Shown: piece after piece, positions 35,642-44,768 of the stretch
Numbering within the stretch: position 1 is the stretch's first letter
Layout: the number at the start of each line of letters is the position of its first letter
NCBI GenBank assembly: GCA_021811105.1
Contig: JAJZPM010000013.1
Coordinates: forward strand, 1-63,480
Length of the DNA stretch: 63,480 nucleotides
Source of the DNA: Nitrospirota bacterium
Lineage (GTDB): Bacteria; Nitrospirota; Thermodesulfovibrionia; Thermodesulfovibrionales; UBA6898
Direction of reading: 5' to 3'
Translations under genes and position numbers: made by a program
Notes under the pieces: generated by a model
Told to the model about the DNA's origin: nothing
Seen by the model: only the letters and a program-made list of their open reading frames with translations
The model's database searches: none

Positions 35642-35795
35642 GTTACCCTCCTTTAGTTGATCACACTGACAAAATTCCTAATTTCGCTTGTTTATCTTTC
35701 TCAGAAAAAAAAAAGAAAAGTCCTTCTTTACTTACAATGATTTTCTCATTCTGTTAAGACATTGCCATAGCAAGTAACCCCCTATACCTGCAACT

Positions 35796-36431
35796 TCAAG
35801 GTCTGAACAGAGGAGGAGTTCTTACCTTGTAAATTCCTTTAATTCCCTGTACGAAGTAGTCAAATTCTGTTTCAGACGGCATCTCTTTCTCTGTAGCCCC
35901 ACAACAAGGTCCGTATACATAAATACTCCCGTCATCTTTAAGGAATTGTATTTTCAATTTGTATTCATTATCAGCGACTTTCTTTATATCGAGAACTTTT
36001 GCCCTGATGGGTACACCAACCGATCGATAATAAGCTCCTAATGCTTTACCTTTATCACTTCTTTCTGCAGGCGGCAAAATACTCGATATCCCTTCCCAAT
36101 TACTTCTTTGCCTCCCAACACCTTTCTCCCACGGCTCAAACAAAAGGACTGCTTTATCATATTGCCCACCATGAAGATAATTAAAGAACTCGATAAGTGT
36201 CTCTTTTGCTGTTTGTAATTCATTACCAGTTTTATCTATAGAGAGGGGAGTTTCTTTAAGGGAACCTTGGTCTTCTGAATTCCATGAAACATTTACACGC
36301 TCATCTGATGTACTTAAATATTTCCCCTTGTAGATCATCCGAAAAGACTGGTCCTCTGTATAGGCTTGCGCTGTTGAAATTAACAAAGCAATTAATTGAA
36401 CCGCTATAAAAACAATTATTCTGTTTTTCAT
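35796..36431 (-). CDS. exported hypothetical protein
   Basis: This 211-residue protein has a signal peptide (residues 1-23, ending AQA). The mature part contains ETLIEFFNYLHGGQYDKAVL, typical of the helix that opens small NTF2-like or DUF4829-like domains of lipoprotein accessory proteins. The remainder is beta-rich. Codon use is AT-rich compared with the flanking operons, suggesting foreign origin. It is followed 12 bases upstream by another decayed frame. The function is unknown. Confidence 0.55.
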   Translation of the reverse strand: MKNRIIVFIAVQLIALLISTAQAYTEDQSFRMIYKGKYLSTSDERVNVSWNSEDQGSLKETPLSIDKTGNELQTAKETLIEFFNYLHGGQYDKAVLLFEPWEKGVGRQRSNWEGISSILPPAERSDKGKALGAYYRSVGVPIRAKVLDIKKVADNEYKLKIQFLKDDGSIYVYGPCCGATEKEMPSETEFDYFVQGIKGIYKVRTPPLFRP

Positions 36432-36443
36432 TATTTTTTCCTG

Positions 36444-36896
36444 TTAATGATTTTCATCGGGCAAGATGTTTAATATCAGTCTATTTTTTTCTGGCAAAAA
36501 CTGGTAAATAGTTCCATCTTTGTTAACTGCATAATTTCTTACAGACCAGAAACGAATATTACTCTCTGGCATATTAATAGTGTTTAAGTAATCACCATCA
36601 CTATTGAACTTATGTACTTCGACTACAAGAACCTGGTTCTCATTCTCATGCTCTGTTTTAATATATATATTTTCGTCTTTATCCTCTCCCATGAACTTTA
36701 TCGAAACGATATCTTTGAGAGGGAAAGACATTTCTTTGAATGTAGGATTATCTTCTCCTTTAATCTCCATCTCCCCTCTTTCAAATCTTTTCAGGCTTGT
36801 CATAAATTTTTTGCCGCTTAATCCCTTTTTGCCTTTTTCCTTTAATGTTTTTGTCTCTTCTGCAGATGGTCCTACAAGAAAATTACCAAATAACAT
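36444..36896 (-). CDS. hypothetical protein, probable C-terminal part of a propeller-like protein
   Basis: A 150-residue frame from ATG 36896. The last 80 residues have the rhythm of beta-propeller blades (IYIKTEHENENQVLVVEVHK, then SDGDYLNTINMP and NKDGTIYQFLPEKNRL). It lacks a signal peptide and begins abruptly, so the 5' part of the gene may be lost. AT-rich codon use matches its neighbours in this stretch. It could be a remnant. Confidence 0.4.
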   Translation of the reverse strand: MLFGNFLVGPSAEETKTLKEKGKKGLSGKKFMTSLKRFERGEMEIKGEDNPTFKEMSFPLKDIVSIKFMGEDKDENIYIKTEHENENQVLVVEVHKFNSDGDYLNTINMPESNIRFWSVRNYAVNKDGTIYQFLPEKNRLILNILPDENH

Positions 36897-36904
36897 TTTC
36901 CCGA

Positions 36905-37367
36905 TTATGCAGAACCATAAGGAATATTAAAAGATATCATTTTCCCTTTGTAACGTTTTGAACCTATGATATCACCTTCTGTTTTTATTTCTTTAAGAAT
37001 ATTTTTTTCTTTATTCTTCGGATCTTGGATAAATGTGAACACGTAATAACTGGAACTATTGTTCAAGATATTTTTTAACGCACCCTCCACGTCTGAATTT
37101 TCTAAGTTAACCGTTATCTTCATTTCCGACAAGTTCTCGGCCGACTGTTACCTTGACCCCTATCCGCTTTCCTATCTCGTTCAAAACCTCAGATAAATCT
37201 GCATCTTCTACATTTACGCTGACAAGATTGTCTTTTATCTCAACCTTAAGTGCCTTTTCCGGGTTTTCCTCCTGTCCAAAGAGATCTAATGGATACAGGA
37301 TGAACAGAATCAATAGAAATATAACGACATAGAAACCTTTTGTTTTTAAAAAGCCTTTATTTCGCAT
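36905..37367 (-). pseudogene. frameshifted secretin N-domain-like protein
   Basis: Two overlapping frames read as one protein. The first (37107-37367) has a membrane/signal segment (GFYVVIFLLILFILYPLDLF) and then DADLSEVLNEIGKRIGVKVT. The second (36905-37132) continues with ITVNLENSDVEGALKNILNN. Together they look like the secretin/TonB short N-terminal (STN) fold, in which an amphipathic helix follows 'ltl..aL..il'. The 26-base overlap near 37107-37132 marks the shift. I read it as a disrupted gene; a sequencing error is the alternative. AT-rich. Confidence 0.5.
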
Positions 37368-37496
37368 CTAAAATTCCTCCTTCTACAATATCAAATATAA
37401 GTTCCTGGCAAGGCTTGAAAGCCTATAAGATTCCTATCATTGCTGCTGCTCAAATCTGTTTACCCTAACGTTGCATAAAGTGTGTGTATTTAGGCC

Positions 37497-37572
37497 GTCA
37501 TTCCCGCAGTCTTTAGGCGGGAATCCATTCTTAAGAAAACATGGATGCCCGACTGAGAACCTCGGGCATGAC
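37497..37572. repeat. palindromic dispersed repeat (REP-like), two 32-bp arms
   Basis: The arm 37497-37528 (GTCATTCCCGCAGTCTTTAG onward) is an imperfect inverse copy of 37541-37572. Each arm is itself able to fold (CCCG...CGGG). GTCATTCCCG-type sequences are widely dispersed non-coding repeats in bacterial genomes. Confidence 0.7.
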
Positions 37573-38439
37573 GGAAAAAGAACTATGACCTGGAGGTAAC
37601 ATTCGGTGAACTCCAGCATAAGGAGTGTCATCAGGCTCAAGAGCCCGTCAATCAAGCTTTTGTGGCTGTTAATTTACAATCTTTATGCAACTGGAAGGTT
37701 TATTGTCTACCCTTCTTGGGATTTGAGTATGTTTTATCTACGCTAACTGTCAGCAAAAGGTTCCCATCAGCTCTTCCGTTGCGATTCACTTGCATATATT
37801 GCGCATTTCACATATGCCCCATTAAGGCGGTACTTCATATCTATCATCAGCGATGATAAGGGCTATACATAGTTCAGGCTAATTCATACTTAAAGGACAA
37901 ATTGCCTCATGCCTAGAAATATATTCATTGTCATGTCGTCCTTTGTTTTTGATTTATGTTCGACTACGGGATAACCCTCCGTGTTAATAGCAAGCGAAAT
38001 GCCAAATAGGGAAGAGAAAAAAAACTTTTTTGTGGCTTAAATTAGCCAAATCTGAGGAATGATATCACGCCGATGCAGGGGATATATATAATTTTCGTTA
38101 AGAAAGATTATAATTTTTAAATAATTGCAGAAATAATTAATATACAAACTAGTGAGAAAAGAGAACTTTCCTACACGTTGTCGCAGTCTGTGTCTGTTCC
38201 ACAATTCGACATGAAGTCCTCGGCTATGCTATCGTCGCAAAAAAGCGCGCAGGACGATAGATGGCAGGAATTTTTGTTGCGACTGCGAGGCACGTACTTC
38301 GGGACAAACTCTTCAAGAGTTGCAGCCGGAAAGATCTATTGGCTCTCAGTCAAAACACACTCACACCGGCTTTCAACATGGGGCCGTGGACTGGATGGGC
38401 TAAAAAAAATCTGTTCCTTGGTGGGCCGGCCCGCGCGAA

Positions 38440-38468
38440 TTGACATATCACCCATCACCTGCTACGTT
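38440..38468 (+). promoter_or_regulatory. promoter TTGACA-17-TACGTT, 6 bases before the LolA-like start
   Basis: TTGACA at 38440-38445 and TACGTT at 38463-38468 are 17 bases apart. The -10 ends 6 bases before the ATG at 38475, again leaving no room for a ribosome site. This decides the start of the gene and predicts a leaderless mRNA. Confidence 0.55.
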
Positions 38469-38474
38469 TTCAGT

Positions 38475-39239
38475 ATGTTACGGAAAACAGGCCTTGCTCC
38501 AAAAATGAAGATTCCATCCGTTTCTTTTTTCATCCTGTGGGCTGTCATCCTCCTCACAGTCAGCCCGGCCTTGCTCCGGGCCGAAGGTCCTCAGCAGGAA
38601 GACGAAAGAGTGCGCCGCATCATAGAGAAGGTGGTGAAGGCATACGGCGGCCGGGAGGCCCTGGATAAAGTGAAGAGCATATACGCGAAAGGCAGGATCG
38701 CCGCCTTCGCTTTCGGCGAAGAAGGCACGTACGTCCGCTATTTCGAGCGGGGCGGAAGGCTGCGCGTGGACATCGATTATCCCAATTCCTCCGAACACAG
38801 GATCTTGAACGGCAGTAAGGGCTACGAAGGCGGCTCCGAAGTCACTGGCGACCGGTATCTTGCGATGGTGTATCAGTATAAACAGCTTGACCTTCCGTAC
38901 GGGCTCCTGCATAGCGACTATCGTATCACCTACGACGGGAAAAAACAGGTAGACGGCAAAGAGACGGAGGTCCTGGGGCTCATGGACAAGGAAGGTCCCC
39001 CGATGAAGATATATATAGACGCGCAGTCGTTTTATATCGTGAAGGTCTCTGGGTATTTCTCGATGGGAGGAGGTTCCATGGAGTTGTCCGCGGTCTTCTC
39101 GGAATTCAGGAAAGTGAGTGGAACGTATCTGCCATACAGGATCACCAACTTCGCAGGTGGCGAGAGGATCGCGGAGACACACATTCAGGAATACAAAGTA
39201 AACACACCAATGGCGGAGTCCCTCTTCGAGCCGCAATAA
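38475..39239 (+). CDS. LolA-like exported protein
   Basis: 254 residues from ATG 38475, with a signal peptide whose hydrophobic part is VSFFILWAVILLTVSPALL. The mature protein begins RVRRIIEKVVKAYGGREALD, the helix that opens LolA/LolB-like outer-membrane lipoprotein-sorting folds. An incomplete beta-barrel follows (GRLRVDIDYPNSSEHRILNG, then MKIYIDAQSFYIVK). Such proteins carry lipids or lipoproteins through the periplasm; this one is a general family member, not LolA itself. A longer frame reaches back to 38178 but lacks start signals; ATG 38505 is a second option. Confidence 0.7.
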   Translation: MLRKTGLAPKMKIPSVSFFILWAVILLTVSPALLRAEGPQQEDERVRRIIEKVVKAYGGREALDKVKSIYAKGRIAAFAFGEEGTYVRYFERGGRLRVDIDYPNSSEHRILNGSKGYEGGSEVTGDRYLAMVYQYKQLDLPYGLLHSDYRITYDGKKQVDGKETEVLGLMDKEGPPMKIYIDAQSFYIVKVSGYFSMGGGSMELSAVFSEFRKVSGTYLPYRITNFAGGERIAETHIQEYKVNTPMAESLFEPQ

Positions 39240-39419
39240 TAATAACCGTTGCTGACCAACACTTCAACTGCCCCTTTTTCGCGGTGCAGTTCAGCCGCCT
39301 CCCCTTACTGCAGAAATGCCGGAAAGTCGATAATTTTAGCGAAATCTTTATATCTTCTGCCCATTTTTTTGCACTCACTTTATGGGATTTCCTGATACGC
39401 TATAAAAGAAGGGGGATGA

Positions 39420-39518
39420 ATGGACATAATATTTATCGGCATCTTTGCGGCACTGTTCGGGGTCTCCTGGCTGTTTCTCAAGCTAATCGAACGCATCGAA
39501 AAGGGGCCGGGGAAATGA
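39420..39518 (+). CDS. 32-residue membrane peptide ahead of kdpF
   Basis: A frame of 32 residues (MDIIFIGIFAALFGVSWLFL and a charged tail) follows GGGGGATGA at 39411-39419 and a TATAAA at 39401. It is one membrane helix with an Arg/Glu/Lys-rich cytoplasmic end. Its stop overlaps the kdpF start in an ATGA. Similar tiny frames precede kdpF in other bacteria, so it is probably a Kdp accessory peptide. Confidence 0.6.
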   Translation: MDIIFIGIFAALFGVSWLFLKLIERIEKGPGK

Positions 39519-39607
39519 ACATTTTTTATTGGATCGGCGGTATCGTGGCAATCGGTCTTCTGGTCTACCTGCTTGTTGCCCTCTTGAAACCGGAGATATT
39601 CTCATGA
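39515..39607 (+). CDS. kdpF: KdpF, small stabilising subunit of the K+-transporting ATPase
   Basis: 30 residues forming a single membrane helix: MNIFYWIGGIVAIGLLVYLL followed by VALLKPEIFS. The length and the closing LLKPE(I/K)F pattern are those of KdpF, which sits between KdpA and KdpB. It overlaps the preceding peptide and kdpA by four bases each. Confidence 0.85.
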   Translation: MNIFYWIGGIVAIGLLVYLLVALLKPEIFS

Positions 39608-41406
39608 CCGGAAACGACTTATTCCAAATTGTCCTGTATTTCGGCGCACTGCTGCTGCTCGCAAAACCCCTTGGGATCTACATGGCGAGGGTCTACGAAG
39701 GTGAACAGTTCCTGCCGGTCCGCATCATCGGCCCTGTCGAGCGCATTTTCTACAGGCTTTGCGGCATTCACCAGGATGAGGAAATGGACTGGAAACAATA
39801 TGCTGTAGCGGTGCTTGTCTTCAGCGCAGGAGGTATGCTTTTGCTCTACCTGTTGCAGCGGTTCCAGGGCGTTCTGCCCCTGAATCCGCAGAAGTTTCCT
39901 GCGGTCTCGCCGGACCTCGCCTTCAATACTTCCGTGAGCTTCGTCACGAATACAAACTGGCAGGATTACGGCGGCGAGACCACAATGAGCTACCTGACTC
40001 AGATGACAGGGCTGACAATGCAGAACTTTGTCTCGGCGTCTGCAGGCATGGCGGTGCTGGTCGCCGTGCTCCGCGGGTTCAAAAGACACTCCGCTAAAAC
40101 AATAGGCAATTTCTGGGTCGATCTTACCCGTAGCGCGCTTTACATACTGATACCCCTTTCGGTCATCTATTCGCTGCTTCTGGTCTCTCAGGGCGTTGTG
40201 CAGAGCTTCAGCGGGTACAAGAGGGTCGCGCTCACTCAGGCCATCACCTACAATACCGCGAAGCTCGACGATAAGGGCAATCCGGTCAGGGACGCAGGTG
40301 GCAATCCGGTAACGGAAAAAGCTGAAATAAAGGAGCAGGTCATCCCTATGGGCCCCGCGGCTTCCCAGATCGCCATCAAGCAACTCGGGACAAACGGCGG
40401 CGGGTTTTTCAATGTAAACTCGGCCCATCCGTTCGAGAACCCGACCCCTTTTTCGAATTTCCTCGAGGTCCTGGCGATACTGCTGATACCGGCGGCGCTT
40501 TGCGCCACATTTGGGAGAATGGTTGGTGATATGAGACAGGGACGGGCTTTGTTCGCCGCGATGCTCCTGGTCCTTATCGCCTTCACGGCCCTTTGTACTT
40601 GGAGCGAGCAGCACGGTAACCCGCGCTTTGCGGCCATGGGCATCGACCAGACTGCGAGCGCTTTACAGCCGGGCGGCAACATGGAAGGAAAAGAAGCCCG
40701 CTTCGGGATCGCGAATTCCGCGCTCTGGGCGACGACGACCACGGCCGCGTCAAACGGTTCAGTCAATTCCATGCACGACTCTTTCACTCCCCTTGGAGGG
40801 CTCTTTCCGATGTTGCTGATCCAGTTGGGAGAGATCATTTTTGGCGGAGTCGGCTCAGGCCTCTACGGAATGCTGATCTTCGCGATTATCACTGTCTTTG
40901 TGGCGGGACTGATGGTAGGCCGTACCCCCGAATATCTCGGCAAGAAGATCGAGATGTTCGAGATGAAGATGGCCTCGCTCGTGATACTAATCGTCAATGC
41001 TCTGGTGAAGATCGGCGCGGCGATCGGCGTTTCTACGAAGGCCGGAGTCGCCGGGGTCTCCAATCCCGGACCGCACGGGTTTTCCGAGATCCTCTACGCC
41101 TTTTCATCGGCTGCGAACAACAACGGCAGCGCCTTTGCGGGCCTGAGCGGCAACACGGTTTTCTACAATACGGCCCTCGGCATCGCCATGTTCTTAGGCA
41201 GGTTCTGGGTGATCATCCCTGTGCTGGCAATCGCCGGTTCGCTCGCAAAGAAGAAGCAGGTGCCCGCGAGTCTTGGGACACTGCCGACCCATACCCCACT
41301 ATTTGTGGCTTTTTTGATCGGGGTCATATTGATCGTCGGCGCGCTGTCGTTCATGCCGGGCCTTGCGCTCGGGCCAATCGCGGAACAACTGCTGATGGGA
41401 AGATAA
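39604..41406 (+). CDS. kdpA: potassium-transporting ATPase channel subunit A
   Basis: This 600-residue inner-membrane protein belongs to the K+ transporter superfamily. It has about ten membrane helices and four selectivity-filter-like loops, visible as FNTSVSFVTNTNWQDYGGET, KQLGTNGGGFFNVNSAHPFE and SSAANNNGSAFAGL. A long periplasmic/loop insert (DDKGNPVRDAGGNPVTEKAE) is normal for the family. It takes up K+ with KdpB, C and F at very low external K+. The ATG overlaps the kdpF stop. Confidence 0.97.
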   Translation: MTGNDLFQIVLYFGALLLLAKPLGIYMARVYEGEQFLPVRIIGPVERIFYRLCGIHQDEEMDWKQYAVAVLVFSAGGMLLLYLLQRFQGVLPLNPQKFPAVSPDLAFNTSVSFVTNTNWQDYGGETTMSYLTQMTGLTMQNFVSASAGMAVLVAVLRGFKRHSAKTIGNFWVDLTRSALYILIPLSVIYSLLLVSQGVVQSFSGYKRVALTQAITYNTAKLDDKGNPVRDAGGNPVTEKAEIKEQVIPMGPAASQIAIKQLGTNGGGFFNVNSAHPFENPTPFSNFLEVLAILLIPAALCATFGRMVGDMRQGRALFAAMLLVLIAFTALCTWSEQHGNPRFAAMGIDQTASALQPGGNMEGKEARFGIANSALWATTTTAASNGSVNSMHDSFTPLGGLFPMLLIQLGEIIFGGVGSGLYGMLIFAIITVFVAGLMVGRTPEYLGKKIEMFEMKMASLVILIVNALVKIGAAIGVSTKAGVAGVSNPGPHGFSEILYAFSSAANNNGSAFAGLSGNTVFYNTALGIAMFLGRFWVIIPVLAIAGSLAKKKQVPASLGTLPTHTPLFVAFLIGVILIVGALSFMPGLALGPIAEQLLMGR

Positions 41407-41428
41407 TTGACAATGAATTTTATTGTAG

Positions 41429-41450
41429 GGGCGGCCCCATGTGGCCGCCC
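41429..41450. repeat. hairpin repeat GGGCGGCC-CCATGT-GGCCGCCC
   Basis: An 8-bp perfect stem with a 6-base loop sits in the kdpA-kdpB spacer, inside the longer motif TGTAGGGGCGGCCCCATGTG. Sequences of this kind are dispersed in many bacterial genomes. Confidence 0.7.
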
Positions 41451-41487
41451 AAAAAGGGCTACCACGCAGGGTTACCCTACTGGAAAG

Positions 41488-41506
41488 ATTCCGGACAAGC
41501 CGGAAT
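41488..41506. repeat. hairpin repeat ATTCCGG-ACAAG-CCGGAAT
   Basis: A 7-bp stem and 5-base loop, part of a GTCATTCCGGCTTGTCCGGA-type dispersed repeat on the minus strand. It is the second repeat in the same 117-base spacer within the kdp operon. Confidence 0.65.
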
Positions 41507-41523
41507 GACAAAATGAGGAAGAA

Positions 41524-43596
41524 ATGAGCAGAAAAAAAGATAAAAGGTCCCTCTTTGAGCCGGCAATCGTCCGACGGGCGCTGTGGGATTCGGCGATAAA
41601 ACTCAATCCCCTCTATCAGATCAGGAACCCGGTGATGTTCGTCGTCGAGATGGGGAGTATTCTCACGACGCTCCTTTTCTTTCAGGCACTGTCCGGCAAA
41701 GGGGAAGCCTCGCCCGGCTTCATCCTGCACATTTCCGTCTGGCTCTGGGTCACGGTGCTCTTCGCAAACTTCGCTGAATCCATGGCGGAAGGGCGGGGCA
41801 AGGCCCAGGCCGCGGCCCTGCGCAGTTTCCGCCAGGATATAGAGGCGAAATTACTCGCCGGTGCCGACAGAAAGTCGAAGATTACCTATGTTCCCTCTTC
41901 ACAGCTCAGGAGAGGGGATTTCGTTCTTGTCGAGGCAGGCAACACCATACCCGGAGACGGGGAGGTGGTCGAAGGGGTCGCCTCGGTGAACGAGAGCGCG
42001 ATTACCGGTGAGAGCGCGCCGGTCATAAGAGAGAGCGGGGGAGACAGGAGCGCGGTCACGGGGGGGACGCAGGTCCTCTCGGACTGGTTGGTCGTGAAAA
42101 TCACCGCCAATCCAGGAGAGACATTCCTCGATAAGATGATCTCGATGGTCGAGGGCGCGAAACGCCAGAAGACCCCGAATGAAATCTCGCTCGACATACT
42201 TCTGGCAGGTCTGACGATCATCTTTCTTCTTGTGACTGTGACTTTACTTCCTTTCTCGATTTTTAGCGTCCGTGCCGCAGGGCAGGGAAGCCCTGTGACG
42301 GTGACCGTCCTCATTGCGCTCCTGGTCTGTCTGATACCGACCACAATCGGCGGGCTCCTTTCGGCAATCGGCATAGCGGGAATGGACCGGATGATCCAGG
42401 CGAACGTCATCGCGATGTCGGGCCGGGCCGTGGAAGCGGCCGGCGACGTCGACGTGCTGCTTCTCGACAAGACCGGAACGATCACCCTCGGCAACCGGCA
42501 GGCTACCGCGTTCCTGCCTTCGGCCGGTGTGGACACACAGACCCTGGCCGATGCCGCCCAGCTGGCCTCTCTTGCGGATGAAACGCCGGAGGGCCGAAGT
42601 ATTGTAATCCTGGCAAAGGAAAAATACGGCCTCCGTGAGCGGGACATCGAGTCGCTCGGGGCGGTCTTCGTCCCCTTTACGGCACAGACACGGATGAGCG
42701 GCGTAAACCTGGACAGCCGCGAGATCCGGAAGGGCGCGGCCGACGCGGTAGAGAAATACATCGGGGCACAGGGAGGAATATTCCCGCGAGAGGTCCGCTC
42801 CATTGTCGATGACATCGCCAAGGAAGGGGCCACGCCGCTCGTGGTGGCCGAAGGGACCAGGGTCCTGGGAGCCATCCGTCTGAACGATATTGTCAAGGGC
42901 GGAATGCGCGAGCGGTTCGCCGAGATGCGGAATATGGGGATAAAGACGATCATGATCACGGGCGACAACCCGCTCACCGCCGCCGCGATTGCCGCTGAAG
43001 CGGGCGTGGACGATTTTCTGGCCGAAGCGACGCCCGAGACAAAGCTGAAACTCATACGGGAGCATCAGGCAGGCGGCAGGCTCGTTGCGATGACCGGAGA
43101 CGGCACGAACGACGCACCGGCCCTTGCCCAGGCGGACGTTGCCGTTGCCATGAACACCGGGACCCAGGCCGCCAAGGAGGCGGGCAATTTAGTGGACCTC
43201 GACTCAAACCCGACCAAACTCATCGAGATCGTCGAGATCGGCAAGCAGCTTCTGATGACGCGCGGAACGCTCACGACATTCAGCATCGCCAACGATGTCG
43301 CAAAATATTTTGCCATTCTGCCGGCTGCGTTCATCTCGATCTATCCGGCTTTGGGTGCTCTGAACATCATGCATCTGGCCACGCCTCAAAGCGCGGTGCT
43401 TTCGGCAGTAATCTTCAATGCACTGATCATAATCTTTTTGGTCCCCCTCGCGCTCCGGGGCGTTAAATACCGACCGCTCGGCGCCGAGGCGGTGTTACGC
43501 AACAACGCCCTTATCTACGGGGTCGGCGGGCTGATTGTGCCGTTCATCGGCATCAAGCTGATCGACATGCTCATAACGGCACTACACATAGTTTGA
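41524..43596 (+). CDS. kdpB: potassium-transporting ATPase ATP-binding subunit B
   Basis: This 690-residue P-type ATPase has the phosphorylation motif [13 protein letters not shown] with Asp315. The actuator loop TGES is in [12 protein letters not shown] and the hinge motif is [21 protein letters not shown]. Membrane helices flank the cytoplasmic domains as in KdpB. It energises K+ uptake through KdpA. The 117-base gap from kdpA, filled with two repeats, is larger than usual. Length is normal. Confidence 0.97.
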   Translation: MSRKKDKRSLFEPAIVRRALWDSAIKLNPLYQIRNPVMFVVEMGSILTTLLFFQALSGKGEASPGFILHISVWLWVTVLFANFAESMAEGRGKAQAAALRSFRQDIEAKLLAGADRKSKITYVPSSQLRRGDFVLVEAGNTIPGDGEVVEGVASVNESAITGESAPVIRESGGDRSAVTGGTQVLSDWLVVKITANPGETFLDKMISMVEGAKRQKTPNEISLDILLAGLTIIFLLVTVTLLPFSIFSVRAAGQGSPVTVTVLIALLVCLIPTTIGGLLSAIGIAGMDRMIQANVIAMSGRAVEAAGDVDVLLLDKTGTITLGNRQATAFLPSAGVDTQTLADAAQLASLADETPEGRSIVILAKEKYGLRERDIESLGAVFVPFTAQTRMSGVNLDSREIRKGAADAVEKYIGAQGGIFPREVRSIVDDIAKEGATPLVVAEGTRVLGAIRLNDIVKGGMRERFAEMRNMGIKTIMITGDNPLTAAAIAAEAGVDDFLAEATPETKLKLIREHQAGGRLVAMTGDGTNDAPALAQADVAVAMNTGTQAAKEAGNLVDLDSNPTKLIEIVEIGKQLLMTRGTLTTFSIANDVAKYFAILPAAFISIYPALGALNIMHLATPQSAVLSAVIFNALIIIFLVPLALRGVKYRPLGAEAVLRNNALIYGVGGLIVPFIGIKLIDMLITALHIV

Positions 43597-43661
43597 TAGG
43601 ATGGTTTGGGAGCATGAATGTGCTATTAAAGATATCAATGCATTCCGGTAACGCCCCCCAA

Positions 43662-43684
43662 CCCCCTCTTAAGCCAAGAGGGGG
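43662..43684. repeat. hairpin repeat CCCCCTCTT-AAGCC-AAGAGGGGG
   Basis: A perfect 9-bp stem with a 5-base loop in the 153-base kdpB-kdpC spacer, flanked by more C- and G-runs. It is the third palindromic repeat family within the kdp operon. It might attenuate transcription into kdpC. Confidence 0.7.
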
Positions 43685-43749
43685 CGAGGGGGAGTTATGG
43701 CAAATCTGTGCCCTCTTGCATATAAATTTCTCGTTACTACGGAGAAAAA

Positions 43750-44349
43750 ATGTTCGCAATAATTCGTAACGCATTTATGTCCCTGCTCTTGTTTACGGCC
43801 CTGACGGGGATTATCTACCCATTGGCGGTGACCGGGCTTGCTCAGACGGTATTTCCCTATAAGGCGAACGGGAGCATCATCACCCGGGACGGCAAGCCTA
43901 TCGGCTCTGCGCTGATAGGCCAACAATTCGAGGACCCAAAATATTTCTGGGGAAGGCTTTCGGCGACAACTCCCTACCCTTATAACGGAGGGGCGTCATC
44001 CGGCTCGAACCTCGGCCCGAACAACCCTGAACTCATGAAGGCCGTGCAGGCAAGGATTCATGCCCTTCGCACCGCAGACCCGACGAACCAACAAAAGATA
44101 CCGGTGGACCTGGTCACGGCGTCAGGCAGCGGTCTCGACCCGCACATCAGCCCTGCTGCCGCCGAATACCAGGTGCGAAGGGTGGCAAAGGCACGCGGAC
44201 TCGAAGAAACTACGGTCCGCGCACTGGTCGCAAAGGAGACCCAGGGACGCTGGCTCGGGATTCTGGGCGAGCCTGTCGTGAATGTCCTCAAACTGAATAT
44301 AGCGCTTGAGGAACTTCCCAAAAAGAAAACGATGCGTGTCGTACCATGA
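43750..44349 (+). CDS. kdpC: potassium-transporting ATPase subunit C
   Basis: This 199-residue protein has one N-terminal membrane helix (SLLLFTALTGIIYPLAVTGL). The periplasmic domain contains GSALIGQQFEDPKYFWGR and DLVTASGSGLDPHISPAAAEYQV, both strong KdpC signatures. It stabilises the KdpFABC complex. GGAG lies before the ATG. Its stop overlaps an ATG of the next frame. Confidence 0.96.
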   Translation: MFAIIRNAFMSLLLFTALTGIIYPLAVTGLAQTVFPYKANGSIITRDGKPIGSALIGQQFEDPKYFWGRLSATTPYPYNGGASSGSNLGPNNPELMKAVQARIHALRTADPTNQQKIPVDLVTASGSGLDPHISPAAAEYQVRRVAKARGLEETTVRALVAKETQGRWLGILGEPVVNVLKLNIALEELPKKKTMRVVP

Positions 44350-44366
44350 CCGAGAAAGGCAGAGAC

Positions 44367-44768
44367 ATGAAAAAAGCGATTGCAGGGTATCTTGCCATTT
44401 TGTTACTGTTGGTTATGTTCACAAACCCCTTGACCGTTTTTGCGGTTTCCTATCCTCCTGCTCCCCTCTACCATCAGCAGGCGGGTGAGGAAACCGTCCT
44501 GACGGTCGGACAGGTAGTGTACATGTTCCACAGCGGAACGGCCGACGTAAAGAAGAATATCCGTACGAAAGACGTGCTCACCGTGTACAGAATAAACTCA
44601 TCATGCGAAGTGACGGAAGTAGGAAAGATAAGGGTCATTTCTTATATAGGAGAAACTTACATCAAAGGAGAGGTGATCCAGGGCGAGATTAAGCAAGACG
44701 ATATCGCAAAAAAGGGAGCGGTTTCATGTCTCATAATCTCGGCCGGGTTGTGCGCTCATATCAAATGA
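44367..44768 (+). CDS. exported hypothetical protein within the kdp operon
   Basis: 133 residues from ATG 44367, with a signal peptide (KKAIAGYLAILLLLVMFTNP, then TVFA). The mature domain of about 105 residues is predicted beta-rich (TVLTVGQVVYMFHSGTADVK, then EVGKIRVISYIGETYIKGEV) and ends with a Cys pair near the C-terminus. It looks like a small periplasmic beta-barrel domain, of the kind seen in flagellar P-ring or LysM-associated accessory proteins, but I do not recognise it. An ATG at 44346 overlapping the kdpC stop is the alternative start. Its place between kdpC and kdpD is unusual. Confidence 0.6.
   Translation: MKKAIAGYLAILLLLVMFTNPLTVFAVSYPPAPLYHQQAGEETVLTVGQVVYMFHSGTADVKKNIRTKDVLTVYRINSSCEVTEVGKIRVISYIGETYIKGEVIQGEIKQDDIAKKGAVSCLIISAGLCAHIK

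Larger units (their letters stand above)
37368..38474. other. 1.1 kb region without a supported gene, AT-rich
   Basis: No frame here has convincing coding character. It holds a palindromic repeat (37497-37572), long AT runs near 38030-38150, and an open frame from 38178 that joins the LolA-like gene but has Ser/Lys-rich, unconserved-looking sequence and no start signals. Several stretches have the look of decayed coding DNA. A promoter for the LolA-like gene ends the region. Confidence 0.5.

Noticed and set aside
38178-38474. N-terminal extension of the LolA-like frame
   Set aside because: It lacks a ribosome site, puts a signal peptide in mid-protein, and overlaps a good promoter whose -10 ends just before ATG 38475.
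41886-43055. Minus-strand open frame inside kdpB
   Set aside because: kdpB has every P-type ATPase motif; the antisense frame is low-complexity Ser/Arg/Pro.
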